A stretch of 36,779 nucleotides of DNA from Hydrogenovibrio sp. UBA650 (GTDB taxonomy: Bacteria > Pseudomonadota > Gammaproteobacteria > Thiomicrospirales > Thiomicrospiraceae): positions 1 to 36,779 of the forward strand of contig DBOI01000013.1 of assembly GCA_002299245.1 (NCBI GenBank). Direction: 5' to 3'. Shown here one piece after another: positions 8,805 to 16,383 of the stretch. The notes under the pieces are model-generated. The model was not told where the DNA came from. It did not search any database and saw only the letters and a program-made list of their open reading frames with translations. The position numbers and the translations under genes are program-made. Positions within the stretch are counted from its first letter, which is position 1. Each line of letters starts with the position of its first letter.

Positions 8805-11054
8805 CTAATCAACCAACTCTTCTGCTCGGTTGAAAACCAGTTCGCCATCTTCCAGGTCAACCACAACTTCACCACCCTGCTGTAAGTCTCCAAACAGGAG
8901 TTTTTCTGCCAGTGGTTGTTTGAGTTTATCCTGCACTAAACGTTCCATTGGGCGCGCGCCCATCTGAGGGTCGTAACCGTTCTTAGCTAACCAGCGTCTG
9001 GCTTCGTCACTGACTTTGAGTGTGACTTTTTTATCTGTCAGCGAGTTTTCCAACGCAAAAATAAACTTGTTAACCACGGATTCCATTGAATCTTCAGAAA
9101 GTCGGTTAAACTGCACCACCGCATCCAGTCGGTTACGGAATTCAGGGGTAAAGACTTTTTTCAGTTCTGAAGTAAAGTCCATAGTGTGATCTTGTTCAGT
9201 AAAGCCCATGCTACTGCGAGCCATCTGTTCCGCCCCCACATTAGAGGTCATGATTAAAATCACATTTCTGAAGTCGGCTTTACGGCCGTTATTATCGGTT
9301 AGAGTTCCGTTATCCATTACCTGGAGAAGCAGATTAAAGACATCTGGGTGTGCCTTTTCAATCTCATCAAGCAACACTACTGCATGTGGATTTTTGGTGA
9401 CCGCCTCGGTGAGTTGTCCACCCTGATCATAACCAACATAGCCAGGAGGTGCACCGATCAAACGCGAAACTGTATGTCTCTCCATATACTCAGACATATC
9501 AAAACGCAGCATCTCCACACCAAGGTGTTTTGCCAACTGTTGACTGAGTTCGGTTTTACCAACCCCAGTCGGGCCGGCAAACAGGAAAGACCCCGTTGGT
9601 TTATTGGGATTATTTAATCCGGAACGCGACAGGTGTATTGCCGAGACAACCTGTTCAATTGCATGATCCTGACCAAACACGACACGCTTAAGACCATCGC
9701 CTAAATCTGATAGTTTGTCTTTCTCTTTTTGAGTTAGCTGAGTAATTGGGATTCTTGCAATATTGGCAATGACCTGTTGGATTTCAGGTACACCAATCTG
9801 CTTCTTACGTTTACTAGCTTTAGCTAAAACTTGTTTTGCTCCAGCTTCATCAACCACATCAATCGCTTTATCTGGCAGGTGTCTGTCGGTCAGATAGCGT
9901 GCTGAGAGTGCCACTGCCTCTTTAAGAGCTGGTAAGGTATATTTGACACTGTGATGTGACTCATACTTCGATTTAAGACCTTTGAGGATTTCAAAGCTCT
10001 CTTGATGAGTCGGCTCTTTAATATCTACTTTTTGGAAACGACGTGCTAGAGCACGGTCTTTTTCAAAAATACCGCGGAACTCTTCATAGGTGGTCGCACC
10101 GACGCAACGCATACGCCCAGATGACAAGGATGGTTTCATAAGATTTGAAGCATCCATTGCACCACCCTGAACCGCTCCAGCGCCAATCACAGTATGGATT
10201 TCATCTATAAACAGTATGGCGTGAGATTCGTTTTCAAGGGCTTTTAACAGGGCTTTAAAACGTTTTTCAAAGTCGCCTCGATACCGAGTTCCAGCCAATA
10301 ACGAGCCCATATCCAAACTATAAACAACTGCGTTCTGGAGTGATTCCGGAACCTGTTGATTGACAATCAAGTGAGCAAGACCTTCTGCCACAGCGGTTTT
10401 ACCAACCCCTGGTTCCCCAACCAGTAAAGGGTTATTCTTACGACGACGGCAAAGAACTTCAAGTGTTCGGTTAAGCTCCCATTCACGACCAATAATTGGG
10501 TCGATTCGGCCTTCTTCAACCTCTGCATTCAAGTTAGTTGTGTATTTATCAAGAACAGAACTCTGCGCCTCACCAGCCTGCTCTAATTGCTCATCATCTT
10601 CATTGGTTGCAGGAAGGTATTCATCAGAATCAGAGGTTGTCACTCCGTGAGACAGATAGCTGAGAACATCAACACGCTCAACGCCGTTACTTTCAAGTAG
10701 ATAGACTGCTTGGGAATCCTGCTCCGCAAATAGCGAGGCCAGGACATGAACCGCGGTGACTTCTTGATAGCCATTGGACTGCACCAGATAGATTGCGCGC
10801 TCAATGACTCTCTGAAAACTCATAGTTGGTTGCAGATCGTCTGGCTTGCGGGAAACCATTTCAGATTCAAGAAACTGCTCAAGACCTTCTTCAATTTTAT
10901 CGACACTGGCACCACATGCAGTAATCACTTCCTGAACAGCAGGCAGACCTAGCAACTCTAGTAACAGATGTTCTAAAGTGACGAATTCATGCTCATACTC
11001 ATGGGCAATGCTAAACGCATTGCTTAAAGTCATTTGTAATTCTTTACTCAGCAT
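8805..11054 (-). CDS. clpA: ATP-dependent Clp protease ATP-binding subunit ClpA
   Basis: The AAA+ unfoldase that feeds substrates to ClpP. It has 749 residues, matching ClpA rather than the longer ClpB, and no ClpB-type middle coiled coil. An N-terminal Clp repeat domain (about 1-140) binds ClpS. D1 has Walker A GEPGVGKT (213-220) and Walker B LFIDEIH. D2 has Walker A GPTGVGKT (494-501) and VVLLDEIEKAHPDVF. The ClpP-docking loop tripeptide appears as MGF (616-618) instead of the E. coli IGL. The ATG lies one base after the clpS stop, so the two are translationally linked. The gene ends with TAG and shares a terminator with infA. Confidence 0.97.
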   Translation of the reverse strand: MLSKELQMTLSNAFSIAHEYEHEFVTLEHLLLELLGLPAVQEVITACGASVDKIEEGLEQFLESEMVSRKPDDLQPTMSFQRVIERAIYLVQSNGYQEVTAVHVLASLFAEQDSQAVYLLESNGVERVDVLSYLSHGVTTSDSDEYLPATNEDDEQLEQAGEAQSSVLDKYTTNLNAEVEEGRIDPIIGREWELNRTLEVLCRRRKNNPLLVGEPGVGKTAVAEGLAHLIVNQQVPESLQNAVVYSLDMGSLLAGTRYRGDFEKRFKALLKALENESHAILFIDEIHTVIGAGAVQGGAMDASNLMKPSLSSGRMRCVGATTYEEFRGIFEKDRALARRFQKVDIKEPTHQESFEILKGLKSKYESHHSVKYTLPALKEAVALSARYLTDRHLPDKAIDVVDEAGAKQVLAKASKRKKQIGVPEIQQVIANIARIPITQLTQKEKDKLSDLGDGLKRVVFGQDHAIEQVVSAIHLSRSGLNNPNKPTGSFLFAGPTGVGKTELSQQLAKHLGVEMLRFDMSEYMERHTVSRLIGAPPGYVGYDQGGQLTEAVTKNPHAVVLLDEIEKAHPDVFNLLLQVMDNGTLTDNNGRKADFRNVILIMTSNVGAEQMARSSMGFTEQDHTMDFTSELKKVFTPEFRNRLDAVVQFNRLSEDSMESVVNKFIFALENSLTDKKVTLKVSDEARRWLAKNGYDPQMGARPMERLVQDKLKQPLAEKLLFGDLQQGGEVVVDLEDGELVFNRAEELVD

Positions 11055-11055
11055 C

Positions 11056-11373
11056 TTAAACCACCTCTAGCTGACACATTAATGGGTGCTTATTCTGTCT
11101 TGAAAAACTGTTCACCTGTTGTACTTTCATCTCTGCAACTTCGCGGCTGTAAACGCCACATACACCTTTGCCATCGTGATGAACCGCAAGCATAATTGCA
11201 TTTGCTTTAACTTCATCCATATCAAAAAAACGCCTTAGAATCTCAACCACAAAATCCATCGGTGTATAGTCATCATTCAGTAAAACAACCTGATACTTTT
11301 TCGGCGGCTTTACTTTAGGTTTGGCATTCTCTAGTAGTAGATTACCATCATCGTAGTCCGGTGAATACGGCAT
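11056..11373 (-). CDS. clpS: ClpA adaptor protein ClpS
   Basis: A 105-residue adaptor that binds N-degron substrates and hands them to ClpA. The core is intact: YQVVLLNDDYTPMDFVVEILRRFF, with the acidic DD of the N-degron pocket, then AIMLAVHHDGKGVCGVYSREVAEMKV and a C-terminal strand QNKHPLMCQLEVV. The flexible N-terminal tail (about 1-25), needed in E. coli for delivery to ClpA, is present. It lies one base upstream of clpA and is divergent from the PhnA-domain gene across about 195 bp. Confidence 0.97.
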   Translation of the reverse strand: MPYSPDYDDGNLLLENAKPKVKPPKKYQVVLLNDDYTPMDFVVEILRRFFDMDEVKANAIMLAVHHDGKGVCGVYSREVAEMKVQQVNSFSRQNKHPLMCQLEVV

Positions 11374-11568
11374 AATCTGTTTTGTTAAGTCCTGTAAGTT
11401 GTTTGTTCTATTCTAACGCACAGATAATTTTAGATAAGGAACTATCAATCTAATCATTAACCATTACTTACTAATCTGGCTTTTGTTACTTAGCATAAAT
11501 AGAGCCAGTCACTCTACTTTTCAAGGCATAATACCAAACTAAAGCAATTTTAAACGAGAAAGGTAAAA

Positions 11569-12138
11569 ATGAGTGTCATCAAAGAATTAATCGAGAGAAG
11601 TGGAGGTAAATGTGAGCTGTCTGGTGTCGAAGAAAATCTATCAGTATATGAAGTAGCTCCGAGCGATGGTTCAGCAGATCAGTCTGTATTATTAAGCCAA
11701 AATATAATTTCTCAGATTGAGAACCCTGAAACCATCAAGCCTAATGATTTTCGTTGCTTAAATGACAGTATGTGGTCGCCAATTCCAGCGGTTCAGGTTC
11801 TATCCTACCGAATGCTTTACTTACTTAAAGATGAAGGCTGGCCGGTAGATTTACTCGACATGATGTATCTGGAAGACGATTTAAAAGCCTGGGCTGATGC
11901 CGGAATAGAAACCGTAGACGACTACAGAGAGCCTACCAAGGACGTGAATGGAACAATTCTAAAAGAAGGTGACGATGTAACTCTGGCAAAGGACCTTGAT
12001 GTTAAGGGCGCCGGATTTACTGCCAAACGTGGCACCATGGTCAAAAACATCCACCTTGTAGACAATCCGCTGCACATTGAAGGTAAGGTTAATGGTATTC
12101 AAGTAGTACTGGTCGCAGCCTACCTCAAAAAAGCATAA
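11569..12138 (+). CDS. PhnA/YjdM-domain protein
   Basis: A 189-residue cytoplasmic protein. The C-terminal 70 or so residues (from DVNGTILKEGDDVTLAKDLDVKGAG to the end) match the PhnA/YjdM domain, a small SH3-like module. The N-terminal part carries a zinc-ribbon-like remnant: SGGKCELSGVEENLSVYEVAP (about 11-31). The usual CxxC partner position reads CELSG, so a metal site there is probably incomplete. The PhnA name reflects an old link to phosphonate genes, but no other phosphonate gene is present, so a role in phosphonate use is not supported. An AAAGG precedes the ATG. Only 14 bp separate it from the broken exporter gene, suggesting a two-gene transcript. Confidence 0.8.
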   Translation: MSVIKELIERSGGKCELSGVEENLSVYEVAPSDGSADQSVLLSQNIISQIENPETIKPNDFRCLNDSMWSPIPAVQVLSYRMLYLLKDEGWPVDLLDMMYLEDDLKAWADAGIETVDDYREPTKDVNGTILKEGDDVTLAKDLDVKGAGFTAKRGTMVKNIHLVDNPLHIEGKVNGIQVVLVAAYLKKA

Positions 12139-12152
12139 CAGAGGCAAAATGA

Positions 12153-12785
12153 ATGCTGGCAATTGAATCGGTTTTTACTTTTGTAATAGCCTCTGCATTA
12201 CTGAGTCTTGCCCCAGGACCAGACAATATTTTTGTACTTACCCAATCAGCACTCTATGGCAAAAAATAGGGAATAATGGTCACCCTAGGCCTATGTTCGG
12301 GTCTGGTAGTTCATACAACCGCGGTCGCTTTCGGGGTAGCAGCGATTTTTCAGAGTTCTGAAATGGCATTTAATATTCTTAAAGCCATTGGGGCTATCTA
12401 TCTGCTCTATCTGGCATGGCAAGCATTCAGAGCATCTAATAGCAGGATTAATCCATCTGAGAAAAACACCCTGACATTGTTACAACTCTATCAACGCGGT
12501 GTGATTATGAACATTACCAATCCAAAGGTCACTATCTTTTTTCTGGCTTTTCTACCTCAATTTGTATCGGTAGAGGCTGGCGGTGTTACTACACAGATTT
12601 TTCTATTGGGTTTAATATTTATTGCGATTACCCTGACTATATTTAGCTCAATTGCTTTGCTATCTGGAGCCATAGGCGATTGGTTTAATCGTTCAGACAA
12701 GGCACAAATCTATTTGAATAGAGTTGCTGGAATCGTCTTTGTTGCACTGGCAACTAAACTGCTGCTTTCGACCAGTGCTGGGTAA
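12153..12785 (+). pseudogene. LysE/RhtB-family amino-acid exporter with in-frame amber codon
   Basis: Read through, the frame from ATG 12153 encodes about 210 residues of the RhtB/LysE efflux family. It begins with a first helix containing SLAPGPDNIFVLTQSALYG, the family's signature. Codon 39 is TAG (12267-12269), just after two Lys codons, at a place where relatives have an ordinary residue. The rest is intact to 12785: GIMVTLGLCSGLVVHTTAVAFGVAA, MNITNPKVTIFFLAFLPQF and several membrane helices. A shorter ORF starting at ATG 12276 lacks the first transmembrane helix and conserved motif, so it is unlikely to work alone. A GAGG lies 8 bases before ATG 12153. TAG is used as a normal stop in mutL, clpA and the mrp gene here, so codon reassignment is not the explanation. 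It is a recent nonsense mutation, a sequencing error or, less likely, a readthrough site. Confidence 0.85.
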
Positions 12786-12786
12786 T

Positions 12787-12800
12787 TAACAGGCCTGTTA
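12787..12800. repeat. Perfect palindrome TAACAGGCCTGTTA at convergent gene ends
   Basis: A 14-bp perfect palindrome made of two overlapping inverted copies of the recurrent GGCCTGTTA motif. It starts two bases after the exporter stop and includes the stop codon of the DsrE-like gene (12798-12800). There is no T-tract beyond a short TTTC, so a role as terminator is uncertain. Confidence 0.75.
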
Positions 12801-13367
12801 TTTCAACATTATGAACTTTTCAGGTTGTTCAAATAATGCTTTGCGCTGTTTAGAAGTCAGTTGCTTGATCACGATGATTTCGTAATCAAGGGCTTTGTAG
12901 TCATTGATTTGAGCCAAACCTGATTCCGAATAACTGACAAATTCCGGAAAATCTTCCTGGCTAAGTTTGTTGAGCCCAGCTATTGCTCCACAAACATGAA
13001 CGCTAACATCACTCTGGTTAACCATTTGATTAAAGACATTGTGTAACTCTGCGTTTTTATTGCTTTCAGATTTTTGCAGGGCATACTCTTCGGTACCATG
13101 AGACACCACAGCGACATCTACCTCTGGGTATCTTTTTTTGACTTTTTCAACCAGGCTTTTGATATAGCTGGCTTGTTCAACTAATGCGTTTGCATCTAAG
13201 GTCTCAATTTCGAAAACAATACCTTCCGGTTCTTGACCACTATTAATTAATCGTTCTACATCAGGATGAGTTTGCTCGGAACTGTAAGCAATTCCAGTAT
13301 ATGCCAGTAAAAACATTGAAAAAAGAACAAATCCTATGAAGGATTGAGGAGTAGTTTTAAAGTTCAT
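12798..13367 (-). CDS. Exported DsrE-family (sulfur-relay-like) protein
   Basis: A 189-residue protein with an N-terminal hydrophobic segment (about 9-29, ending AYSS) that looks like a cleavable signal peptide. The remainder is a DsrE/DsrF-like alpha/beta domain: EGIVFEIETLDA as first strand, DVAVVSHGTEEYAL in the middle and VSVHVCGAIAGL with Cys126, the position used for persulfide transfer in sulfur-trafficking DsrE proteins. Periplasmic versions are widespread and poorly characterised. It stands alone, and no dsr or sox gene is visible nearby, so a role in sulfur oxidation is only a suggestion. The ATG at 13367 is preceded by an AAAGGAG-like Shine-Dalgarno. Its stop is embedded in the palindrome shared with the exporter pseudogene. 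Confidence 0.8.
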   Translation of the reverse strand: MNFKTTPQSFIGFVLFSMFLLAYTGIAYSSEQTHPDVERLINSGQEPEGIVFEIETLDANALVEQASYIKSLVEKVKKRYPEVDVAVVSHGTEEYALQKSESNKNAELHNVFNQMVNQSDVSVHVCGAIAGLNKLSQEDFPEFVSYSESGLAQINDYKALDYEIIVIKQLTSKQRKALFEQPEKFIMLK

Positions 13368-13535
13368 GATTAAACTCCTTTGCCAAGTTAAAACAATGTG
13401 CCATTCAGGCTAATATAATCCTTATTATTTCATAGATTAAGACCGTCAGAACTGGTTTTTATTTTCGATAAAACTTGCGGAATTGTGTAAAATCAACTGT
13501 TTAGAATTAATACGCAGTTAAATGGAGCAGAAAAG

Positions 13536-14252
13536 ATGGGAAGAGCCTATCAAAACCGCAAAGAATCAATGGCCAAAACTTCTAACCAGAAAGCCAAGGT
13601 TTACAGTAAATTCAGTAAAGAAATTTACATGTGTGCAAAAAACGGAGGTGTTGAAACCTCGGGAAACCTTGCTCTAGGTGGTTTAATTGAGAAAGCCAAA
13701 AAGGAACAGGTTCCTGCTCATGTTATTGAGAAAGCATTGGATAAAGCCAAAGGTGGCGGAGGTGAAGATTTTGCTGTTGCGCGCTACGAGGGTTATGGCC
13801 CAGGCAGCTCTATGATAATTGTTGACTGCCTGACAGATAATCCAAACAGGACTTTTGGAGATCTTCGCGGTGTATTCAACAAGGCAAATGCCAAACTTGG
13901 CAGCCAAGGAAGTGTTAGCCACATGTTTGACCACGCAGCAATTTTTGTTTTTGCAGGTGACGATGAAGAAGCCGTGCTTGAAGCGCTGCTCATGGAAGAT
14001 GTTGACGTCACTGATATTGAAGTCGAAGACGGAAAAACCACGGTTTTTGCACCTAACACAGAGTACAACAAAGCCAAACAGGCTCTGATGGCTAATATTG
14101 AAGGCATTGAATTTGAAGTTGACGAAATCCAGTTTATCCCACAGATGATGAAACCACTTGAAGGCGAAGACCTGGAAAATTTTGAAAAATTTATCGCCGC
14201 GCTTGAAGATGTCGATGATGTTCAGAATATTTACTACGATATTGAACTATAA
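13536..14252 (+). CDS. yeeN: YebC/PmpR (TACO1) family protein, YeeN subtype
   Basis: A 238-residue protein of the YebC/TACO1 family. The N-terminus MGRAYQNRKESMAKTSNQKAKVYSKFSKEIY matches the YeeN branch rather than classic YebC (MAGHSKWANI), and the length equals that of E. coli YeeN. Further family features are HVIEKALDKAKGGGGEDFAVARYEGYGPGSSMIIVDCLTDN and SVSHMFDHAAIFVF, with an acidic C-terminal domain. The family has been described as DNA-binding regulators and, for YebC, as factors relieving ribosome stalling. Which applies to the YeeN branch is unclear. It is transcribed alone, 28 bp before the PAS-GGDEF gene, which could share its transcript. Confidence 0.9.
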   Translation: MGRAYQNRKESMAKTSNQKAKVYSKFSKEIYMCAKNGGVETSGNLALGGLIEKAKKEQVPAHVIEKALDKAKGGGGEDFAVARYEGYGPGSSMIIVDCLTDNPNRTFGDLRGVFNKANAKLGSQGSVSHMFDHAAIFVFAGDDEEAVLEALLMEDVDVTDIEVEDGKTTVFAPNTEYNKAKQALMANIEGIEFEVDEIQFIPQMMKPLEGEDLENFEKFIAALEDVDDVQNIYYDIEL

Positions 14253-14280
14253 TCAAAACGTTAATCCTTAAAGGCATCTA

Positions 14281-15231
14281 ATGATCAACCAACATAAAAA
14301 CGGTCAAAAGCTCATAGGCGAGTTGCAAGTTATACTCAATGAGCTGGAACGTTTTGCCTCCACTGTTGATCAATATGTGATTACCTCATCTACAGATCTC
14401 GAAGGTAATATCACCTCTGTCAGCGAAGCTTTTTCCAACATTTCGGGGTACCAGGAAGAGGAGCTAATCGGCAAAAAACATGACATCCTCAAACACCCTG
14501 ATGTTGATGAAGAGGTCTACGCAACCCTCTGGAAAACCATCTCTTCTGGCGACACTTGGCATGGAGAACTTCATAACTTAAACAAATCAGGCCATTCGTA
14601 CTGGGTCGATGCCACCATCGAACCTTCCATTAACGAGAAAGCTGAGATGGTTGGTTATATTGCCATCCAACAGGATATTACTGATAAGAAGCGAATTGAA
14701 GAGCTTACTATCACTGATGACTTGACTGGAGTATACAACCGTCGTCACTTTGACCAATCTCTGCGTAGAGAAATGGATCGCGCTCGACGCACAAAGCAAT
14801 ACCTTTGTATGCTGATGATTGATGCGGATAACTTCAAAAAATACAATGACACCTATGGTCACCAAGCCGGAGACTGGGTTTTGAAAGGTATTGCCAAACA
14901 GATGAAGTCAACGTTCAAACGAGCAGGAGATATGAGCTTTAGGCTTGGAGGTGAAGAATTTGCCGTACTTTTTCATGTTGAAGAGAAAGCTTTAGCGATT
15001 AAAATCAGTAACCTTTTCAGGGAGGGCATCTTCGATAATAACATTGAACACTCTAGAAACACACCTCATCAAAGACTTACTATCTCTGGCGGCTTGATGA
15101 TTCTCGAGCCTAACAAGGTTTATATAGAAGAAGAGATTTATAAGTATGCTGATGAAGCTCTGTATAGAGCTAAAAATAATGGTCGAAACCGAATAGAAAT
15201 TCACCAAGAAGGTGAGGTCGAATTTTTCTGA
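14281..15231 (+). CDS. PAS-GGDEF diguanylate cyclase
   Basis: A 316-residue soluble protein predicted to make cyclic-di-GMP from two GTP. The N-terminal helix (1-30) leads into a PAS domain (about 35-135). Its GKKHDILKHPDVDEEVYATLWK stretch is like the PAS of Aer-type redox/energy sensors, so a flavin or redox input is possible but unproven. The GGDEF domain follows from LTITDDLTGVYNRRHF (142-157). The active-site loop is GGEEF (223-227), a functional variant. The inhibitory I-site RxxD is present as R214AGD217, exactly five residues upstream, so product inhibition is expected. No EAL domain is present. It lies 28 bp after the YeeN-type gene. Confidence 0.9.
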   Translation: MINQHKNGQKLIGELQVILNELERFASTVDQYVITSSTDLEGNITSVSEAFSNISGYQEEELIGKKHDILKHPDVDEEVYATLWKTISSGDTWHGELHNLNKSGHSYWVDATIEPSINEKAEMVGYIAIQQDITDKKRIEELTITDDLTGVYNRRHFDQSLRREMDRARRTKQYLCMLMIDADNFKKYNDTYGHQAGDWVLKGIAKQMKSTFKRAGDMSFRLGGEEFAVLFHVEEKALAIKISNLFREGIFDNNIEHSRNTPHQRLTISGGLMILEPNKVYIEEEIYKYADEALYRAKNNGRNRIEIHQEGEVEFF

Positions 15232-15274
15232 AAACCTACAAGGTTTATGACAAACACTGCAGGCTAGCAAATAA

Positions 15275-15859
15275 CTATTTTCTAAAAACCAGATTAAACG
15301 AAACTGGAACTGAAGTACTAATAACCGGCAAGCCCGCAACTTCTCTTAATTTATCAATACCCTTAACCAACGCATAATCGTCAGCTTTAATAATCATCGG
15401 TTTTTCACTGGTAATTAACAGGCCATCATTCGCTAGTTTTGTGACTCTAACGGGCACCTCGATTTGCTTAGTCATGCCATGAAGATCCAGTGTCATCTTC
15501 TGCTGATCGCTGTAAGTTTCTCCAGCTTTTAGACTTGAAACTTTAGAGCTATCAATTGCGCCAGATACACTCGCTTTTGCAAACTTCTCTACCTCAAAAA
15601 GCATTGATTGCATTCTTTCATTTCGAATTGGAATATTCGATTCTACACTCGCCAGATCAATACTAATTTCAGCCTTATCTTTGGCAACACTACCTGATAG
15701 TTTTTTAAAATAACTAACTTCACCTACAGAAGATTTCTTAATACTGACAAAACTAACCGTAGAATTATCATTATCAAGTTTCCATTGAACCGAAGCTAAT
15801 AATGGCAATAGTAGAATTAAAAAAACACCGTGATTTGTCCATAAAAGCGCTCGTCGCAA
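15275..15859 (-). CDS. YceI-family periplasmic protein
   Basis: A 194-residue protein with an N-terminal hydrophobic segment (FLILLLPLLASV, about 13-24) consistent with export. It has a YceI lipocalin-like beta-barrel pattern: WKLDNDNSTVSFVSIKKSSVGEVSYFKKLSGSV, then IDLASVESNIPIRNERMQSMLFEVEKFAKASVSG and a C-terminal FNLVFRK strand. YceI proteins bind isoprenoid-type lipids; the ligand here is unknown. The start is uncertain: the frame opens at TTG 15859, has no good Shine-Dalgarno and has no in-frame ATG before the mature domain. The coding strand contains GGCCTGTTAATTACC (15424-15410), identical in reverse to 15 bp at the exporter gene's stop. Confidence 0.82.
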   Translation of the reverse strand: MRRALLWTNHGVFLILLLPLLASVQWKLDNDNSTVSFVSIKKSSVGEVSYFKKLSGSVAKDKAEISIDLASVESNIPIRNERMQSMLFEVEKFAKASVSGAIDSSKVSSLKAGETYSDQQKMTLDLHGMTKQIEVPVRVTKLANDGLLITSEKPMIIKADDYALVKGIDKLREVAGLPVISTSVPVSFNLVFRK

Positions 15860-16050
15860 TTAACCCGTTTGCTCGATTCTATAAGCTATGAATCGCCAAA
15901 CCAAGTAAATAATAACTCACATACAATAAACATAAATACTTGTAATAAAGTCCTGATATTGTTTTATTGATGACAAAGAGGCTTAGAGATACAAAAAAGA
16001 TTTTTGTGATATTTGATAGACCTTAAAGCCACATTGATAGAAGAATAGGA

Positions 16051-16317
16051 CTAAAAATTAGGGTCTAAAAGAGACTGTTTTTGAGTTCGGCTAAGCTGCT
16101 TTATTTCATACTCTCTTTTCATTGCAGAACTTTTATCATTAAAAAATTCAGAAAAAACAACTTTGCAAGGTCTGCGATATTTAGTGTACTTAGCACCACC
16201 TTTAATCTCACCATTGTGCTGACGTAATCGCCTAGTTAAGTTATTGGTAACACCACAATAAAGAGTATTATCAGAGCACTTCAGAAGATAGACTAGCCAG
16301 TTTTCTGCTGCGGACAT
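16051..16317 (-). CDS. GIY-YIG domain protein (UPF0213-like)
   Basis: An 88-residue single-domain GIY-YIG protein: WLVYLLKCSDNTLYCGVTNNLTRRLRQHN holds the GIY-like VYLL and YIG-like LYCGV elements plus the conserved Arg. A later Glu in KREYEIKQL fits the catalytic metal site. Small stand-alone members resemble the UPF0213/YhbQ group, presumed nucleases of unclear role. I chose ATG 16317 rather than the longer frame at 16374 because the extension is non-conserved and overlaps the IDH terminator hairpin. An AGAGG lies about 10 bases before ATG 16317. Confidence 0.82.
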   Translation of the reverse strand: MSAAENWLVYLLKCSDNTLYCGVTNNLTRRLRQHNGEIKGGAKYTKYRRPCKVVFSEFFNDKSSAMKREYEIKQLSRTQKQSLLDPNF

Positions 16318-16335
16318 TCTGTGAGACCTCTTAAA

Positions 16336-16366
16336 ACAAAAAACCACCGAAAAAGGTGGTTTTTTG
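16336..16366 (-). terminator. Rho-independent terminator for monomeric IDH gene
   Basis: The stem ACCACC (16343-16348) and GGTGGT (16355-16360) has a 6-base loop. On the minus strand it is followed by a T-rich tract (16342-16336), and it lies 18 bases past the IDH stop. T5 also follows on the plus strand, so it may work both ways. Confidence 0.82.
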
Positions 16367-16383
16367 TAAATCAAATATCAAAA

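Noticed and set aside
12267..12269. TAG recoded as an amino acid genome-wide
   Set aside because: mutL, clpA and the mrp gene end at TAG exactly where homologues end, so TAG is a normal stop here.
12276..12785. Short intact LysE/RhtB ORF starting at ATG 12276
   Set aside because: The homologous frame continues upstream through a TAG to ATG 12153 with a Shine-Dalgarno; the short form would lack the first helix and signature motif.
15232..15250. AAACCT-ACA-AGGTTT hairpin after the first cyclase gene as a terminator
   Set aside because: AT-rich 6-bp stem with no T-tract; too weak to call.
16318..16374. Upstream extension of the GIY-YIG gene
   Set aside because: It overlaps the IDH terminator hairpin and is non-conserved; ATG 16317 has a Shine-Dalgarno.
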